From a virus, in the IMG/VR virus record IMGVR_UViG_3300022689_000407, positions 1-25,625 of that record: DNA of 25,625 nucleotides, one strand, 5' to 3'. Positions within the stretch are counted from its first letter, which is position 1; the number at the start of each line of letters is the position of its first letter. The position numbers and the translations under genes were made by a program. Below the pieces are notes generated by a model that was not told the origin of the DNA, made no database searches, and worked only from the letters and a program-made list of their open reading frames with translations. Below are positions 6,962 to 15,218 of this stretch, piece by piece.

Positions 6962-7112
6962 AAAGCGGCCCCGGGCTCCGCCGCCGGGACGTCAGCCCGC
7001 CTTTGGCTCCGGCCGGCATTCCGGGGACGTTTCCTTCAGCCCCCCTACTGACCGACCATCACCGCCGCCGGCGGCTCGGGAATTCCGTCCTCTGTCCTCC
7101 GTCCTCTGGAAC

Positions 7113-8009
7113 TCAGATATCCAGCCACTGCGTGACCAGTAGGTCCGTCCGGTTGCGCAAAATATTACTCTCGCCGGCAGCGTTGCGCTCCCTCTCCAAG
7201 AGTTCGCGCGCCTTCTGCTCCAGGCTCGGCGGCACCACCAGGAGCGTCGGGCGGATGTTCAGCGGCTTGCCGCTGTCGCCCTTGACCGATTGCATGGCCT
7301 GGATCGCGGCCCAGAAATTGGTGTCGTCCAGCGTTTGCTTGGACGCATAGGCGAGTTGCCACAAGCCGACGCCGACATTCAGCCTGGCATCGGTGCCGTA
7401 GACATATTGCTTGCGGAAGAAGGTGTTCTCGTCCGTCTCTCGGTCGAGACTGACGAAATTGTAGTCCTTCCGCATCTGCACGATGATCGGCTTGACCATC
7501 TTCGACGCATCGATCAGGTACCAGGCCGTGCCCGAACCGCCGCCGGTGTTGGATTGCGTCTTCGCCTTGCCGGCCCGGTCGACATACGGATGGGCGCTGC
7601 CGAAGAACGGCGTGCCGTCGTAGCAGGTGGTATCGAACCCGGCCTTGAGCAGCTCGAACACCAGCTCGTCGCGGTGGCATTTGGCGTCCATGCCGAGCTG
7701 GGAAAACAGCGGCGCGTAGACACCGAACTGATCGTCCTCGATGTCCTCGCGGTTGACGCCGATGGTGTTCTCGAAAGACCGGTTCCTGATCGTAAAGTCG
7801 TGCGCCTGCAGGTTCTGAATGACGCGCTCGCCGAGCCATTCGCGGAAGCGCGTGCTCTGCCCCAGCCAGCCATAGGTCTCCTGCTTGGTCGATGACTGCA
7901 CCGTCATCGCCACGCGCTCGTACTGCGAAGGCGCCTGCTCGAAGGCCTGGTTGAAGACCGTCCGGAAGCCGGTATAGATGGTCAGCAGATTGGCTTGATT
8001 GATGATCAT
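7113..8009 (-). CDS. Major head protein (Mu gpT-like), 298 aa
   Basis: The gene encodes MIINQANLLTIYTGFRTVFNQAFEQAPSQY, then MTVQSSTKQETYGWLGQSTRFREWLGER and the block NLQAHDFTIRNRSFENTIGVNREDIEDDQFGVY. These are the signature segments of the Mu-like major head subunit gpT, which builds the capsid shell. Other conserved-looking pieces are PFFGSAHP and FYGTDARLNVG-like YVYGTDARLNVGVGLWQLAYAS. Length agrees with the family (about 300). ATG overlaps the upstream stop (ATGA), so it is coupled to the decoration-like gene. Confidence 0.95.
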   Translation of the reverse strand: MIINQANLLTIYTGFRTVFNQAFEQAPSQYERVAMTVQSSTKQETYGWLGQSTRFREWLGERVIQNLQAHDFTIRNRSFENTIGVNREDIEDDQFGVYAPLFSQLGMDAKCHRDELVFELLKAGFDTTCYDGTPFFGSAHPYVDRAGKAKTQSNTGGGSGTAWYLIDASKMVKPIIVQMRKDYNFVSLDRETDENTFFRKQYVYGTDARLNVGVGLWQLAYASKQTLDDTNFWAAIQAMQSVKGDSGKPLNIRPTLLVVPPSLEQKARELLERERNAAGESNILRNRTDLLVTQWLDI

Positions 8010-8707
8010 GCCGCGGCACCCCTGACAATATGAAAGGTCACCACCGGCGGCGTGGCGAAGGTCGCCTCCGTGATGGCGTCGGTCCGGACGGTAATTTCGT
8101 CAGCGCCGGAAACGCTGACATCATGGATGGCGCCGGGCTGCGTCCCTGACACGTGCGCGCCGATGACCCGGTCGGTGGCCCGAATGCCGGCGACCGTGAA
8201 GGTGTCGCTGGCCTGGACGCCGGTCGCGATCGGCGAGCTGATCCCGGTCAGCGTCTTGGTGAACGGGCCAGCCAGGGTGATCTGGCTGCCGGTGTGCGGC
8301 AGGCCGGAGCGCACCCACACCCCGACCGTGTCCACATCCATGACCACGCCGGCGACCGGACGGGTTCCGTTCGCCGAGGTCAGCGCGACCGTCTCGTCGT
8401 CCACTGCATAGACCGTGTGACCGACATGCGTGAAATCGATGGCGTCCGCGGCACTGGCGTTCTTCCAGCGGAACACGCCCGCTTCGACGGCGATGGTTTC
8501 ATCGCCGGCCTCACCGTTGGCGTTGTCGGCGCGCCCGTTGGCGCGACCGACGACGCGCAGGCTGGCGTCGGCGCTCGCCGGCACGGCGTAGCCGCCGGCG
8601 TTCAGCGCCACCATGGCGCCCGCGTAGAGGGTCGTGTTGGCCGCGAGCGCGAAGGCGAACAAATCCTCGCCGCGCGCTGCGGTGTTGCGGTCTGCGGACA
8701 GCGGCAT
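8006..8707 (-). CDS. Capsid decoration/cement-like protein, 233 aa
   Basis: MPLSADRNTAARGEDLFAFALAANTTLYAGAMVALNAGGYAVPAS, then VVGRANGRADNANGEAGDETIAVEAGVFRWKN and HVGHTVYAVDDETVALTSANGTRPVAGVVMDVDTVGVWV. The order 'G..V.L...G...PA', 'VVG', 'V..G.F...', 'VYAVDD.TV' and 'AG.....D..GVWV' is that of DUF2190-like or Mu-like head proteins thought to stabilise the capsid. The last 80 residues form a second beta domain of unknown family. It lies between gpI- and gpT-like genes, one base after the former. Confidence 0.75.
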   Translation of the reverse strand: MPLSADRNTAARGEDLFAFALAANTTLYAGAMVALNAGGYAVPASADASLRVVGRANGRADNANGEAGDETIAVEAGVFRWKNASAADAIDFTHVGHTVYAVDDETVALTSANGTRPVAGVVMDVDTVGVWVRSGLPHTGSQITLAGPFTKTLTGISSPIATGVQASDTFTVAGIRATDRVIGAHVSGTQPGAIHDVSVSGADEITVRTDAITEATFATPPVVTFHIVRGAAA

Positions 8708-8708
8708 G

Positions 8709-9677
8709 TTACGCCCTCTCGCTCATGGTGGCGACGACCCGCTTGCTCGCGGCGAAATCATCCGGAGCGATGCCCATGGCCGCGCACAGCGCCAGCTCGG
8801 TCGCCCCCAAATTCGGCTGACCGCCGGCGGCGCCGTCCGCCGGTGGCGGTGCGGCCGTGGCGCCCGACGGTCCCAGATTGACCAGCTTCGGACGCTCGCG
8901 CTTGAGCTTGTCCCAGTATTCCGGCATGCGGCTGGCCATAGCGATCAGCGTCTCGCGCTCGGCCGGCAAGGCCCGTTCGGCCTGGATCAGTGCATCGACC
9001 TCGGCCGTGATGCGCGCGGTCTCGAGCTGCGTCACGCGCGTCTGCAGCGCGGTCACCGTCTCCTCCAGCCCCGTGCGCGCGGCGGTTTCGGTCTGCAGCG
9101 CGACTTCGGCGGCCTCCGCCTTGGCGCGGTGCGCCGTAACGGCGCTCAGCAGCTCGTCCTCCGATGCGGCGTCAGGCAGGCTGAGCGCATCGGCCAGACG
9201 GGTAGGCAGGCTCTTCTCTGGCGTGTCGGGCACAGCCCCCTCCATGGTATTGAGTGCCGCAATCGGCAGGTTCGGCCGGTTGGTGAGCCCGGCACCAACG
9301 ATCCGCAGGACGCGGTGTTGTTTGTCGTGCTCGAAGGCCGGGGAAATGCCCCGGTAGGACCGTTCGCGCAGCTTCGCCGCCGCGGTGTCGGTCCAAGTGA
9401 CCGAGGCCCAGATGCCATCCGGCCGGGCGTGCAGCGCCGTGATCCAGCCGGCGATCTCGGCGCCGTCGGCTTGCCCGTCACGGAACAGCGCGTGGCCGTA
9501 ATCGATCAGCAGCTTCTCGCCGTCGATCAGGCTTTGGCTGGCGCGGATGATCGCGCCGGCATCCGCCACCGTGTAGGCGCGCCGATCGGCGCCCTGCACG
9601 TGGCCCAGCGGCAGAAGCTGCACCTCGCTCGGCGGGTCGGCCGGCACGCCGACGGTATGGGTCGCGATCTGGAGCAT
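8709..9677 (-). CDS. Prohead protease/scaffold (Mu gpI-like), 322 aa
   Basis: The chosen start ATG 9677 gives MLQIATHTVGVPADPPSEVQLLPLG. Then come DAGAIIRASQSLIDGEKLLIDYGHALF, AEIAGWITALHARPDGIWASVTWTDTAAAKLRERSYRGISPAF and the segment VGAGLTNRPNLPI. These match the gpI/ClpP-like head maturation protease with 'LP.G', 'DY.H', 'AGW', 'YRYLSP.F' and 'LTN.P'. The second half (residues ~170-260) is a long helical/coiled part suited to scaffold function, as in Mu where gpI and gpZ overlap. An upstream ATG at 9773 adds 32 unlikely residues. Confidence 0.9.
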   Translation of the reverse strand: MLQIATHTVGVPADPPSEVQLLPLGHVQGADRRAYTVADAGAIIRASQSLIDGEKLLIDYGHALFRDGQADGAEIAGWITALHARPDGIWASVTWTDTAAAKLRERSYRGISPAFEHDKQHRVLRIVGAGLTNRPNLPIAALNTMEGAVPDTPEKSLPTRLADALSLPDAASEDELLSAVTAHRAKAEAAEVALQTETAARTGLEETVTALQTRVTQLETARITAEVDALIQAERALPAERETLIAMASRMPEYWDKLKRERPKLVNLGPSGATAAPPPADGAAGGQPNLGATELALCAAMGIAPDDFAASKRVVATMSERA

Positions 9678-9931
9678 GGGGATCGGGTCTCGCCTCGGGA
9701 TGAGGGCGACTTTGCGCCGGACTGATCCCGCATTTTGAGCCGGATTGTTGGCCGCACCGTACATTGTGAACAAACCAGAAACTTATGCGTCCCGCGCGTG
9801 CGAGACGCACAGGGTTCGGCAACGGCCGAAATCCAGCGCCGGTAACGGGGGTGTAACGGGGGTAAAGTGAGGTCCCGAGACCTGTGCGCACCCGACAGCC
9901 CGACTGCACACGGACCGGCCTCAGCGGCGAT
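9678..9931. other. Intergenic stretch between gpF-like and gpI-like genes
   Basis: No gene is seen. It contains a 22-bp motif TTTGAGCCGG(A)TTGTTGGCCG at 9734-9755, found again with one change at 16906-16927, and two direct GTAACGGGGGT copies near 9840-9865. Because the gpI-like gene starts after this gap, a promoter could lie here, but I cannot point to a reliable -35/-10 pair. Confidence 0.5.
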
Positions 9932-10804
9932 CTAGTGGCCGTGGAGCGAGCAGCCCCAAGCCGATGTCTGTGTGACCAGATCATGGGGCGGGGGGTCCTC
10001 GACCGCGAGCAGCCCCTGGAGGGCGCCCAGGAGCGCCGCCTCAAGGGCCTCGCGTCGCGCGTCACGCTGCGCCTGGCCGCGGTCCAGCTGCTGCTGATGC
10101 GCCTTGCCCGGATTGGTGTCGAAACCGTAGTCGACCCCGCGCGGCAGGGTGACCAGGCCGACGCCGCGGACATCGTGCAGGATCGGCGTGTCGTCGGGAT
10201 CCGTGGTCGGCGTCAGACCGCGCCGGCGGATGTCGCCGTCGGAGAGCTGCACCACCGAGCAGCGGCAATTGTAGCCGTTCGGGGGAAAATGCGTGTCCCA
10301 CCACGGGTGATCGACCGGCAGCAGCGTCCCGTGCCACAATCGGTGCTGTGGGCGGATACGGCTGTCCAGGATACCCTGATAGAGCAGCCAGGGCCGGATC
10401 GCCTTTTGTCGCTGAATACGCTCCCACTGCCCGATGCTCAGCGCCTGGGTGATGTTGGTGCGGAAGATCCTCCTGAGCCTATGCACCGATCCCAGCTGGA
10501 TGACGTGGGGCGTCCCGTTGGGCAGCGTGACGGTCACCCGTCCCCACCAGCCTTTGGCGCGCATCTTCGGCTCGATGTTGGCGCGAAACTGCTCGAAGGT
10601 CTGGCCTTCGCGCAGGGCCTGCAGCAGTGCGTCATAGGTGTCGTTCAAGAGGCCGGTGTCGACCATCTTGGCGACGGTGAACGCCTTCAGGTGTTCTTCC
10701 GCCGCCATGTCCCGGTACGACCACGTGATCCGCCGGCCGGTCTTCTGTTCGAAGAACCGGATCGCCTCGGCAGGCGGCACCTTGAACGGGACGACGTCGG
10801 CCAT
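9932..10804 (-). CDS. Minor head protein (Mu gpF/gp30-like head morphogenesis), 290 aa
   Basis: Start ATG 10804 is preceded by AGGTGA. The N-terminus ADVVPFKVPPAEAIRFFEQK is typical of Mu-like gp30/F. The C-terminal half has RRIFRTNITQALSIGQWERI, PWLLYQGILDSRIRPQHRLWHG and THFPPNGYNCRCSVVQLS, i.e. the 'R.IF.TN...A', 'D.R.RP.H...HG' and 'PP.GYNCRC' blocks of the SPP1 gp7/Mu F family. The protein binds the portal and acts in early head assembly. The last 12 residues (QTSAWGCSLHGH) are read from a sequence with CAGCCCCAAGCC, slightly like a family A end. Confidence 0.93.
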   Translation of the reverse strand: MADVVPFKVPPAEAIRFFEQKTGRRITWSYRDMAAEEHLKAFTVAKMVDTGLLNDTYDALLQALREGQTFEQFRANIEPKMRAKGWWGRVTVTLPNGTPHVIQLGSVHRLRRIFRTNITQALSIGQWERIQRQKAIRPWLLYQGILDSRIRPQHRLWHGTLLPVDHPWWDTHFPPNGYNCRCSVVQLSDGDIRRRGLTPTTDPDDTPILHDVRGVGLVTLPRGVDYGFDTNPGKAHQQQLDRGQAQRDARREALEAALLGALQGLLAVEDPPPHDLVTQTSAWGCSLHGH

Positions 10805-10807
10805 CAC

Positions 10808-10953
10808 TCACCTAACGAACCCAGATCGGGAGCGCGTGCATCTTGCACGCGTCTCTATCTTCTCCACCGTCGCGGGCTGGAAGCCCGCGCTCCCAATCCC
10901 CGTGCCGCCGGCACCGACGCCACTGGGAGCGCGTGCATCTTGCACGCGCCGCC
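10808..10953. repeat. Family B / C / B hairpin cluster
   Basis: Family B hairpins at 10828-10853 and 10924-10950 flank a family C hairpin GCGGGCTGGAAGCCCGC (10872-10888) and a CTCCCAATCCCC box. It lies between the stop of the portal gene (10954) and the gpF-like start. The unit structure B-C-box-B is the same as at 12673-12792 and 25527-25625. Confidence 0.88.
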
Positions 10954-12594
10954 TCACCGAAAATCCTCGCCCAGCCGGCCGGCGACGCGCACCGCGAAGC
11001 CCAGATTGCGCAACGCCGCGGCGACCGGGGCGGCGTCCGGCCGATCCTCGCCGGCCAGCCGGATCAGCCGATCGACCAGATCATGGAACCCCGACGCGTC
11101 GGCCACCGCCTGCAGGATCGCCTCCTCCATGGCGCGGCCGATCTCCGGACCGTCGGCCAGAAGGGCACCGACCAAATCCTCCATGTCGGTGGTCTCGCGC
11201 CCGTGCAACGCAAGGGCTGGTGTGTCGACCCCGGCTCGAGACCCTAGATGCTGGGTCGCATCGGCCCGGTTGCGCGTGCCGTTGGGCCCGCCATAGCCGC
11301 CCACATTCCTGGGATCGCCGAACGGGTCGGTGGCGCTGTTCGGCACCGTCACCGGCGCCACCAGAACTTCCTGGTCGGGGTCCGGCTCGGGCAGGCCAAG
11401 GCGGTCGCGGATATCCGACATGCCGACCTTGAGGCCCATGGGCACAAGCTGCGTCAAGCTCGGCACCAGCGTCGCCATGTCCAGGCTCTCCGGCCGGCCG
11501 ATCACGATGCGTGGAAAGCCGGCTGCCGGCTCGCCGAAATTCAAGAGGATCATCGGGCGCACCAGGTCCCGATTGAGCGTCGCGGCCAAAGCCTTGGCAT
11601 CGGCGCGCTCGATATCCTCGCGGATTTCCTGGTGTTCCTGTCCGACGGCGTGACCGCCGGAGATGGCGTCGGTGGTGGCGGTCTGGCCCAGCACCGCCTT
11701 GGAGATCTGCTGGTCGATGTAACTGCAGAGCGCGCGGTAGAGGTCGCTGGAGACCTGAGTCGACTGCGCGTTGACGAACTCGACCACCATATCCGCGGAC
11801 ACGACCGCGCACGCGTCGGTGCCGAGATTTTGCACCGCCTGGAACAGCTTCTCCCGCTCCTCATCGCTCGCGCCCGCCGGATACTTGCCCAGGCGCAGCG
11901 GATGACCGAAGGTCTCGGCCAGCATGACCCAGTCCTTCACGGTGAAGGACTTGAACAGCCAGGCCCACCCCGCCAGACGCGCCAGGCCGCCGCGCACCGG
12001 GATGCCCGACTTGAGGGACGGTGTGTGCACGATGAACTTGCCCGGCTGCAGATCGAGCGGCTGCCCCTGGTGGTCGCGCAGCTTGGGCGTCGTCATGTCG
12101 GCGCGGTCGAACAGGAACCAGCGCGGGTCGCGCCATTCCAGCCGGTCCGGCAGCCACTGGCCGGCCTGGAAGCGCCAGAGGATCTCGGTGAACGAAATGC
12201 CCTTGGCCAGGGCGTCCAGGATGTCGACCACCTCCTGCTCGACCGTGTCGCGCGCCAGGAAGGCGCGGACCAAATCGGCGTTGCGCACGTCGTCGGTGTT
12301 GTCCGACGCGCTTTCGACCGACAGATCGAGTTGTGCCACCGCCAGCTTCCGGGTTCTAATCACGCTGGCATAATGCCAGTCCTTTTCCTCCAGGTCCTCC
12401 GCCAGCTCATAATACCGGATCGGATCATTGTCCTCCGCTTCCCGGAGTATCCGCTCCAATTTCTGGGGCGTCAGGCCCTTGGACGGGTGTCCCGACCAGG
12501 CCTGGCGCACGCCGGTCAGGCTCGGCCCCGCAACCGCCGTGGTGAGGTGCTTCCGAGTTGGAAACGGCCGTCCGTACTGATCGACCAGTGCCAT
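10954..12594 (-). CDS. Portal protein (DUF935, Mu gp29-like), 546 aa
   Basis: Start ATG 12594 has AAAGG 7 nt upstream. The sequence MALVDQYGRPFP, RQAWSGHPSKGLTPQKLERILREAEDNDPIRYYELAEDLEEKDWHYASVIRTRKLAV is a textbook DUF935 opening. Further blocks are LAKGISFTEILW, WLPDRLEWRDPRWFLFD, GGLARLAGWAWLFKSFTVKDWVMLAETFGHPLRLGKYP and AVLGQTATTDAISGGHAVGQEH. Portals form the dodecameric ring that DNA passes through. Length is as usual for the family. It stands immediately downstream of the large terminase, separated by a 212-bp repeat cluster, and ends 4 bp before a family B hairpin. Confidence 0.96.
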   Translation of the reverse strand: MALVDQYGRPFPTRKHLTTAVAGPSLTGVRQAWSGHPSKGLTPQKLERILREAEDNDPIRYYELAEDLEEKDWHYASVIRTRKLAVAQLDLSVESASDNTDDVRNADLVRAFLARDTVEQEVVDILDALAKGISFTEILWRFQAGQWLPDRLEWRDPRWFLFDRADMTTPKLRDHQGQPLDLQPGKFIVHTPSLKSGIPVRGGLARLAGWAWLFKSFTVKDWVMLAETFGHPLRLGKYPAGASDEEREKLFQAVQNLGTDACAVVSADMVVEFVNAQSTQVSSDLYRALCSYIDQQISKAVLGQTATTDAISGGHAVGQEHQEIREDIERADAKALAATLNRDLVRPMILLNFGEPAAGFPRIVIGRPESLDMATLVPSLTQLVPMGLKVGMSDIRDRLGLPEPDPDQEVLVAPVTVPNSATDPFGDPRNVGGYGGPNGTRNRADATQHLGSRAGVDTPALALHGRETTDMEDLVGALLADGPEIGRAMEEAILQAVADASGFHDLVDRLIRLAGEDRPDAAPVAAALRNLGFAVRVAGRLGEDFR

Positions 12595-12806
12595 GGCCTA
12601 ACCTTTCACCAAGATCGCCGTGACCGGGAGCCCGCACTCCCAATTCCCGAGCCGCAGGGTCCGGCGCCCATTGGGAGCGCGTGCATCTTGCACGCGCCAT
12701 CGCTTGCCGAGGTGCGGGCTGGAAGCCCGCACTCCCAATTCCCGAGCCGCCGGCACCGACGCCACTGGGAGCGCGTGCATCTTGCACGCGCCTTTCGCGC
12801 CCCCGT
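12595..12806. repeat. Family B / C / B hairpin cluster between terminase and portal
   Basis: A CTCCCAATTCCC box near 12637, family B hairpin 12673-12698, family C hairpin 12714-12730, a second box, and family B hairpin 12767-12792. No gene is found in these 212 bp. The second B hairpin lies 14 bp beyond the terminase stop. Confidence 0.88.
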
Positions 12807-14495
12807 CTACCAACTCCCCGTCCAGCGTTTGAGCCGGCCGCCCCACGTCCCCAGCGCCGACGCATGGTCCCGTCCGCCGCCGCCGCGGTAGCCGACACCG
12901 GCGCGCGCCCCCATGGCCAGGGTCCACAGCATCTCGAGCGCGTCCGGGCCGTCGTCGTGATCGGCCGCAGGATAGTGGCGGAGCTGCTCGCACAGCGTCG
13001 TCTGGTCGGCGCGCACCCGGATCAATCCGTTGGCCACGTGCGGCTGCAGCCCCTCGATGCGGAGCTGCTTGTCTTTGTGCGGCTCCACCGACACCACCGG
13101 CACCGGGATTTTCTTGGCGGCGCTGCGTTTGACCAGCTCGCTCGCGAAGAAGGCCTGGAACTGCACGGTCTCGATCGCCCAGCGCTGGCACCGGTAGCGC
13201 AATTGCAGATCGATGATGTCCTCGATCAGCGCGTCGGGCAGGCGCCGGCGGATCAGCGCTTCGACCACGTCGAGCACGCCGGTCTCACGATCGAGGCCAC
13301 CCACCAGCGTCGCCGACGGGTCGCGACCCTTGTTGGCCTTGCCCAGGCTGGGATCACAGGCGCCGAAAAAGAGCCAGTCGCGCGACGGCGCGACCCAAAA
13401 CTGGAGACCGCCGAAAACCGCTTCGCTAACATTCACAGGATCGTTCATGAACTCGCTGTCGAAGGCCCGCTGCCCGACTTCGACCCGCTTTTTCATCAGC
13501 GCCAGGATCGGCCGCACCTCCGGCCACGACACCACCGCGCCTTCATCCATCGCTGCCTTGTTGGCGGCGTAGAAGCCGTCGGCGACGGCGGCCCCCTGGT
13601 TGCGCAGCAGCTCTTCCCAGCGCTCCCACAGATCCATGCGCGCGGGCCAAACCTCGATCGCCCGGAACGTGATCGCCGTCCACAGCGGATGGCGCAGCTT
13701 GCGCGCCAGGACGCTGTCGTAATGCAGGATGGTGCCGACATAGACGATGTCGCATTTGGCGCCGGCGCCGCCCAGACCGGCGACGGCGGTGTCGACCCAG
13801 CGGTCCAGCTTGTCGCGCTGGTCGGGCGTGCGCACATTGTCGTCGTTCTCGATGTCGTCGAGCACGACCAGGTCCGGCCGGTGCGGACCGTGGCGCAGGC
13901 CGCGCAGGCGCTTGCCGGAGCCGAGCGCCATCACACGTGCGCCGCCGGCGGTGACGATATCCGCTTCTTGCCACGTCCGGGGTTGGCCCGGCCGGCCGGA
14001 CGCACTTAAAGCTGTCGCGCCGGCGCCGACCTCTTTGCGGAAATCCACCGCCAGGCGCGGGTTCGCCTCCAGCTCGGCTTTGATCGCCGCGAGCGTCAGC
14101 GTGGCCTGGTGCAGCGCGTCCTGGATCAGGACGATGAATTTCTTGCGCCGGCCCATGAGCAGCCAGAGCGGAAACAGGACCGCGCATAGAGTCGACTTGG
14201 CTTCGCCGCGCGGAGCGGCTATGGCGTCGCGCTCGGCCTCGCTCGAGGCCGCCAACGCCGGCAAGCGCTCATAGAGATAGAGGTGCAGCTTCGACGGCGG
14301 ACCGGTGATGTAGTGCGGAAAGTAAGTCCGGCAGAAGGCCTGGAAATCGGCGAGCGTCTCTTTGCGCCGCTTTTGCACCGACGCCTTGTCGTCGGGCAGG
14401 CCGGAGACGTCGGCCTCGATGCGTTGACGCAAGGCCGCGACGTGCTCGCGTACGACGGCCGTGAACGCGCGCGGGCTGAGCGGGTCCGGGATCAT
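12807..14495 (-). CDS. Large terminase subunit (Mu gp28-like), 562 aa
   Basis: Packaging motor ATPase-nuclease. From ATG 14495 (MIPDPLSPRAFTAVV), motifs are Walker A-like APRGEAKST (about 94-102), Walker B LVVLDDIEND (about 209-218), and the RNase H-type nuclease part starting WLFFGACDPSLGK with acidic residues later at LDVVEALIRRR and WAIETVQFQAFF. The GSGKRLRGLRHG stretch (about 192-203) fits the family. Residues about 163-175 (LSASGRPGQPRT) are encoded by a decayed family A element. A GTG at 14525 is also in frame but lies inside an interspersed repeat. It stops 14 bp before a family B hairpin. Confidence 0.95.
   Translation of the reverse strand: MIPDPLSPRAFTAVVREHVAALRQRIEADVSGLPDDKASVQKRRKETLADFQAFCRTYFPHYITGPPSKLHLYLYERLPALAASSEAERDAIAAPRGEAKSTLCAVLFPLWLLMGRRKKFIVLIQDALHQATLTLAAIKAELEANPRLAVDFRKEVGAGATALSASGRPGQPRTWQEADIVTAGGARVMALGSGKRLRGLRHGPHRPDLVVLDDIENDDNVRTPDQRDKLDRWVDTAVAGLGGAGAKCDIVYVGTILHYDSVLARKLRHPLWTAITFRAIEVWPARMDLWERWEELLRNQGAAVADGFYAANKAAMDEGAVVSWPEVRPILALMKKRVEVGQRAFDSEFMNDPVNVSEAVFGGLQFWVAPSRDWLFFGACDPSLGKANKGRDPSATLVGGLDRETGVLDVVEALIRRRLPDALIEDIIDLQLRYRCQRWAIETVQFQAFFASELVKRSAAKKIPVPVVSVEPHKDKQLRIEGLQPHVANGLIRVRADQTTLCEQLRHYPAADHDDGPDALEMLWTLAMGARAGVGYRGGGGRDHASALGTWGGRLKRWTGSW
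13974..14012 (+). repeat. Degenerate family A element inside the large terminase gene
   Basis: CGTCCGGGGTTGGCCCGGCC followed by GGCCGGACGCACTTAAAGC aligns to the family A consensus with several changes, mostly in the right arm. On the coding strand it is read as ASGRPGQPRT, the same frame as copies 2-4 of the tape measure gene. It lies between Walker A and Walker B, in frame. Confidence 0.75.
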
Positions 14496-14519
14496 GGCAG
14501 CACCGCGCCTGTTAAACTC

Positions 14520-14658
14520 AGCCACAGATGGACGCAGATGGACGCAGATAAAACAAAAGCTGAAACGGCCGACAAGGCGACGGCCTGAAGACTCCTGGTT
14601 TCGTCTCGGTCATCGGAGCATCTTTTCTATCTGTGTTCATCTGAGTTCATCTGTGGCT
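14520..14658. repeat. Interspersed element with 30-bp inverted ends (MITE-like)
   Basis: Left arm at 14520-14549 (AGCCACAGATGGACGCAGAT...) and right arm at 14629-14658 (...TTCATCTGTGGCT) are inverted repeats matching at 26 of 30 positions, around a 79-bp centre. Each arm is built from a repeated ~10-bp unit (CAGATGGACG). This resembles the widespread 'CACAGATG' intergenic repeats of many bacterial genomes. It separates the small and large terminase genes and carries no gene. Confidence 0.85.
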
Positions 14659-14707
14659 AATACAGTGTTTTGTCCGAACCGTGGGAACGCCGCCGACCGG
14701 TCGGCCG

Positions 14708-15211
14708 TTATTTCGAGTACTTCCGCGACAGATGCTGACCGAACGGCTCCAGCACTTCGGCGAAGGCCTCTTGGTGATCCGGATACCGCTCGCTGACGAA
14801 GGTGATCAGCGCGCGCACGAAGTCCGCCAGCAGCGCCAGCCGCGAGACCTCCGGCGACGCCTTGCCCACCGCCGACATCACTTTGGTGAAGGCATCGGCC
14901 AGCCGGGACAACGCTTCGGCCGCCTTCAGCGGGTCTTGGTTCACGGCACCGCGCAGGGCGGTTTGCGTCGCCTGGTGCAGATGCGTGTAGTCCTCGAGCA
15001 AAGCCTGGATCAGCAGGCCCTGATTGCCGCTGCTCAGCCGATGCGCCGCGCGCGCCTGATCCCAGTCGTCACCGTCGGCCTTGGCGTCGGCCTTCCAGCG
15101 CTTGGCGGTTGCCGGCGGCACGCCGTGGCTGAGCGCTGCGGCCTCCATCGACTGCCGGTCGAAGACATAGGCTTGGCGCACGGCCAGGCGCGTGTCGGCG
15201 CTCCAAGCCAT
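14708..15211 (-). CDS. DUF1804 family protein, small terminase candidate, 167 aa
   Basis: MAWSADTRLAVRQAYVFDRQSMEAAALSHGVPPATAKRWKADAKADGDDWDQARAAHRLS contains an N-terminal helix-turn-helix (about residues 18-45), then a helical body, and ends EAFAEVLEPFGQHLSRKYSK. This is the DUF1804 pattern ('R..YVFDR.S.E.AA...GV...TA.RWK..AK..GDDWD.AR'). In Mu-like phages the gene lies directly before the large terminase and is taken to be the DNA-recognising small subunit. The start lies 7 bp after the previous stop. Function is inferred from HTH and position. Confidence 0.85.
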   Translation of the reverse strand: MAWSADTRLAVRQAYVFDRQSMEAAALSHGVPPATAKRWKADAKADGDDWDQARAAHRLSSGNQGLLIQALLEDYTHLHQATQTALRGAVNQDPLKAAEALSRLADAFTKVMSAVGKASPEVSRLALLADFVRALITFVSERYPDHQEAFAEVLEPFGQHLSRKYSK

Positions 15212-15218
15212 GGGCGGC

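Larger units (their letters stand above)
6608..7112. other. Gene-poor repeat-rich gap between major head and gp36-like genes
   Basis: No convincing gene is seen in these 505 bp. It holds a variant family A element (6648-6702), a family B hairpin (6704-6729), a family C hairpin (6745-6761), and two copies of CCGGTGAT(G/A)TCGCTCACCGG (6776-6795, 6942-6961). A CT-rich stretch with repeated GTCCTC lies near 7089-7110. Short minus-strand frames (6646-6903 and 6719-6958) run through these repeats and one repeats the peptide VSDITGP from both copies, so I treat them as repeat sequence and not genes. Mu-like phages usually have gp35 here. Confidence 0.7.

Noticed and set aside
10828-10950. CRISPR-like array from regularly spaced hairpins
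   Set aside because: Only two or three copies per site, non-uniform spacing, and the spacers are themselves repeated elements.
11248-12891. 547-codon plus-strand frame
   Set aside because: Antisense shadow of the portal gene and adjacent hairpin repeats; no conserved features.
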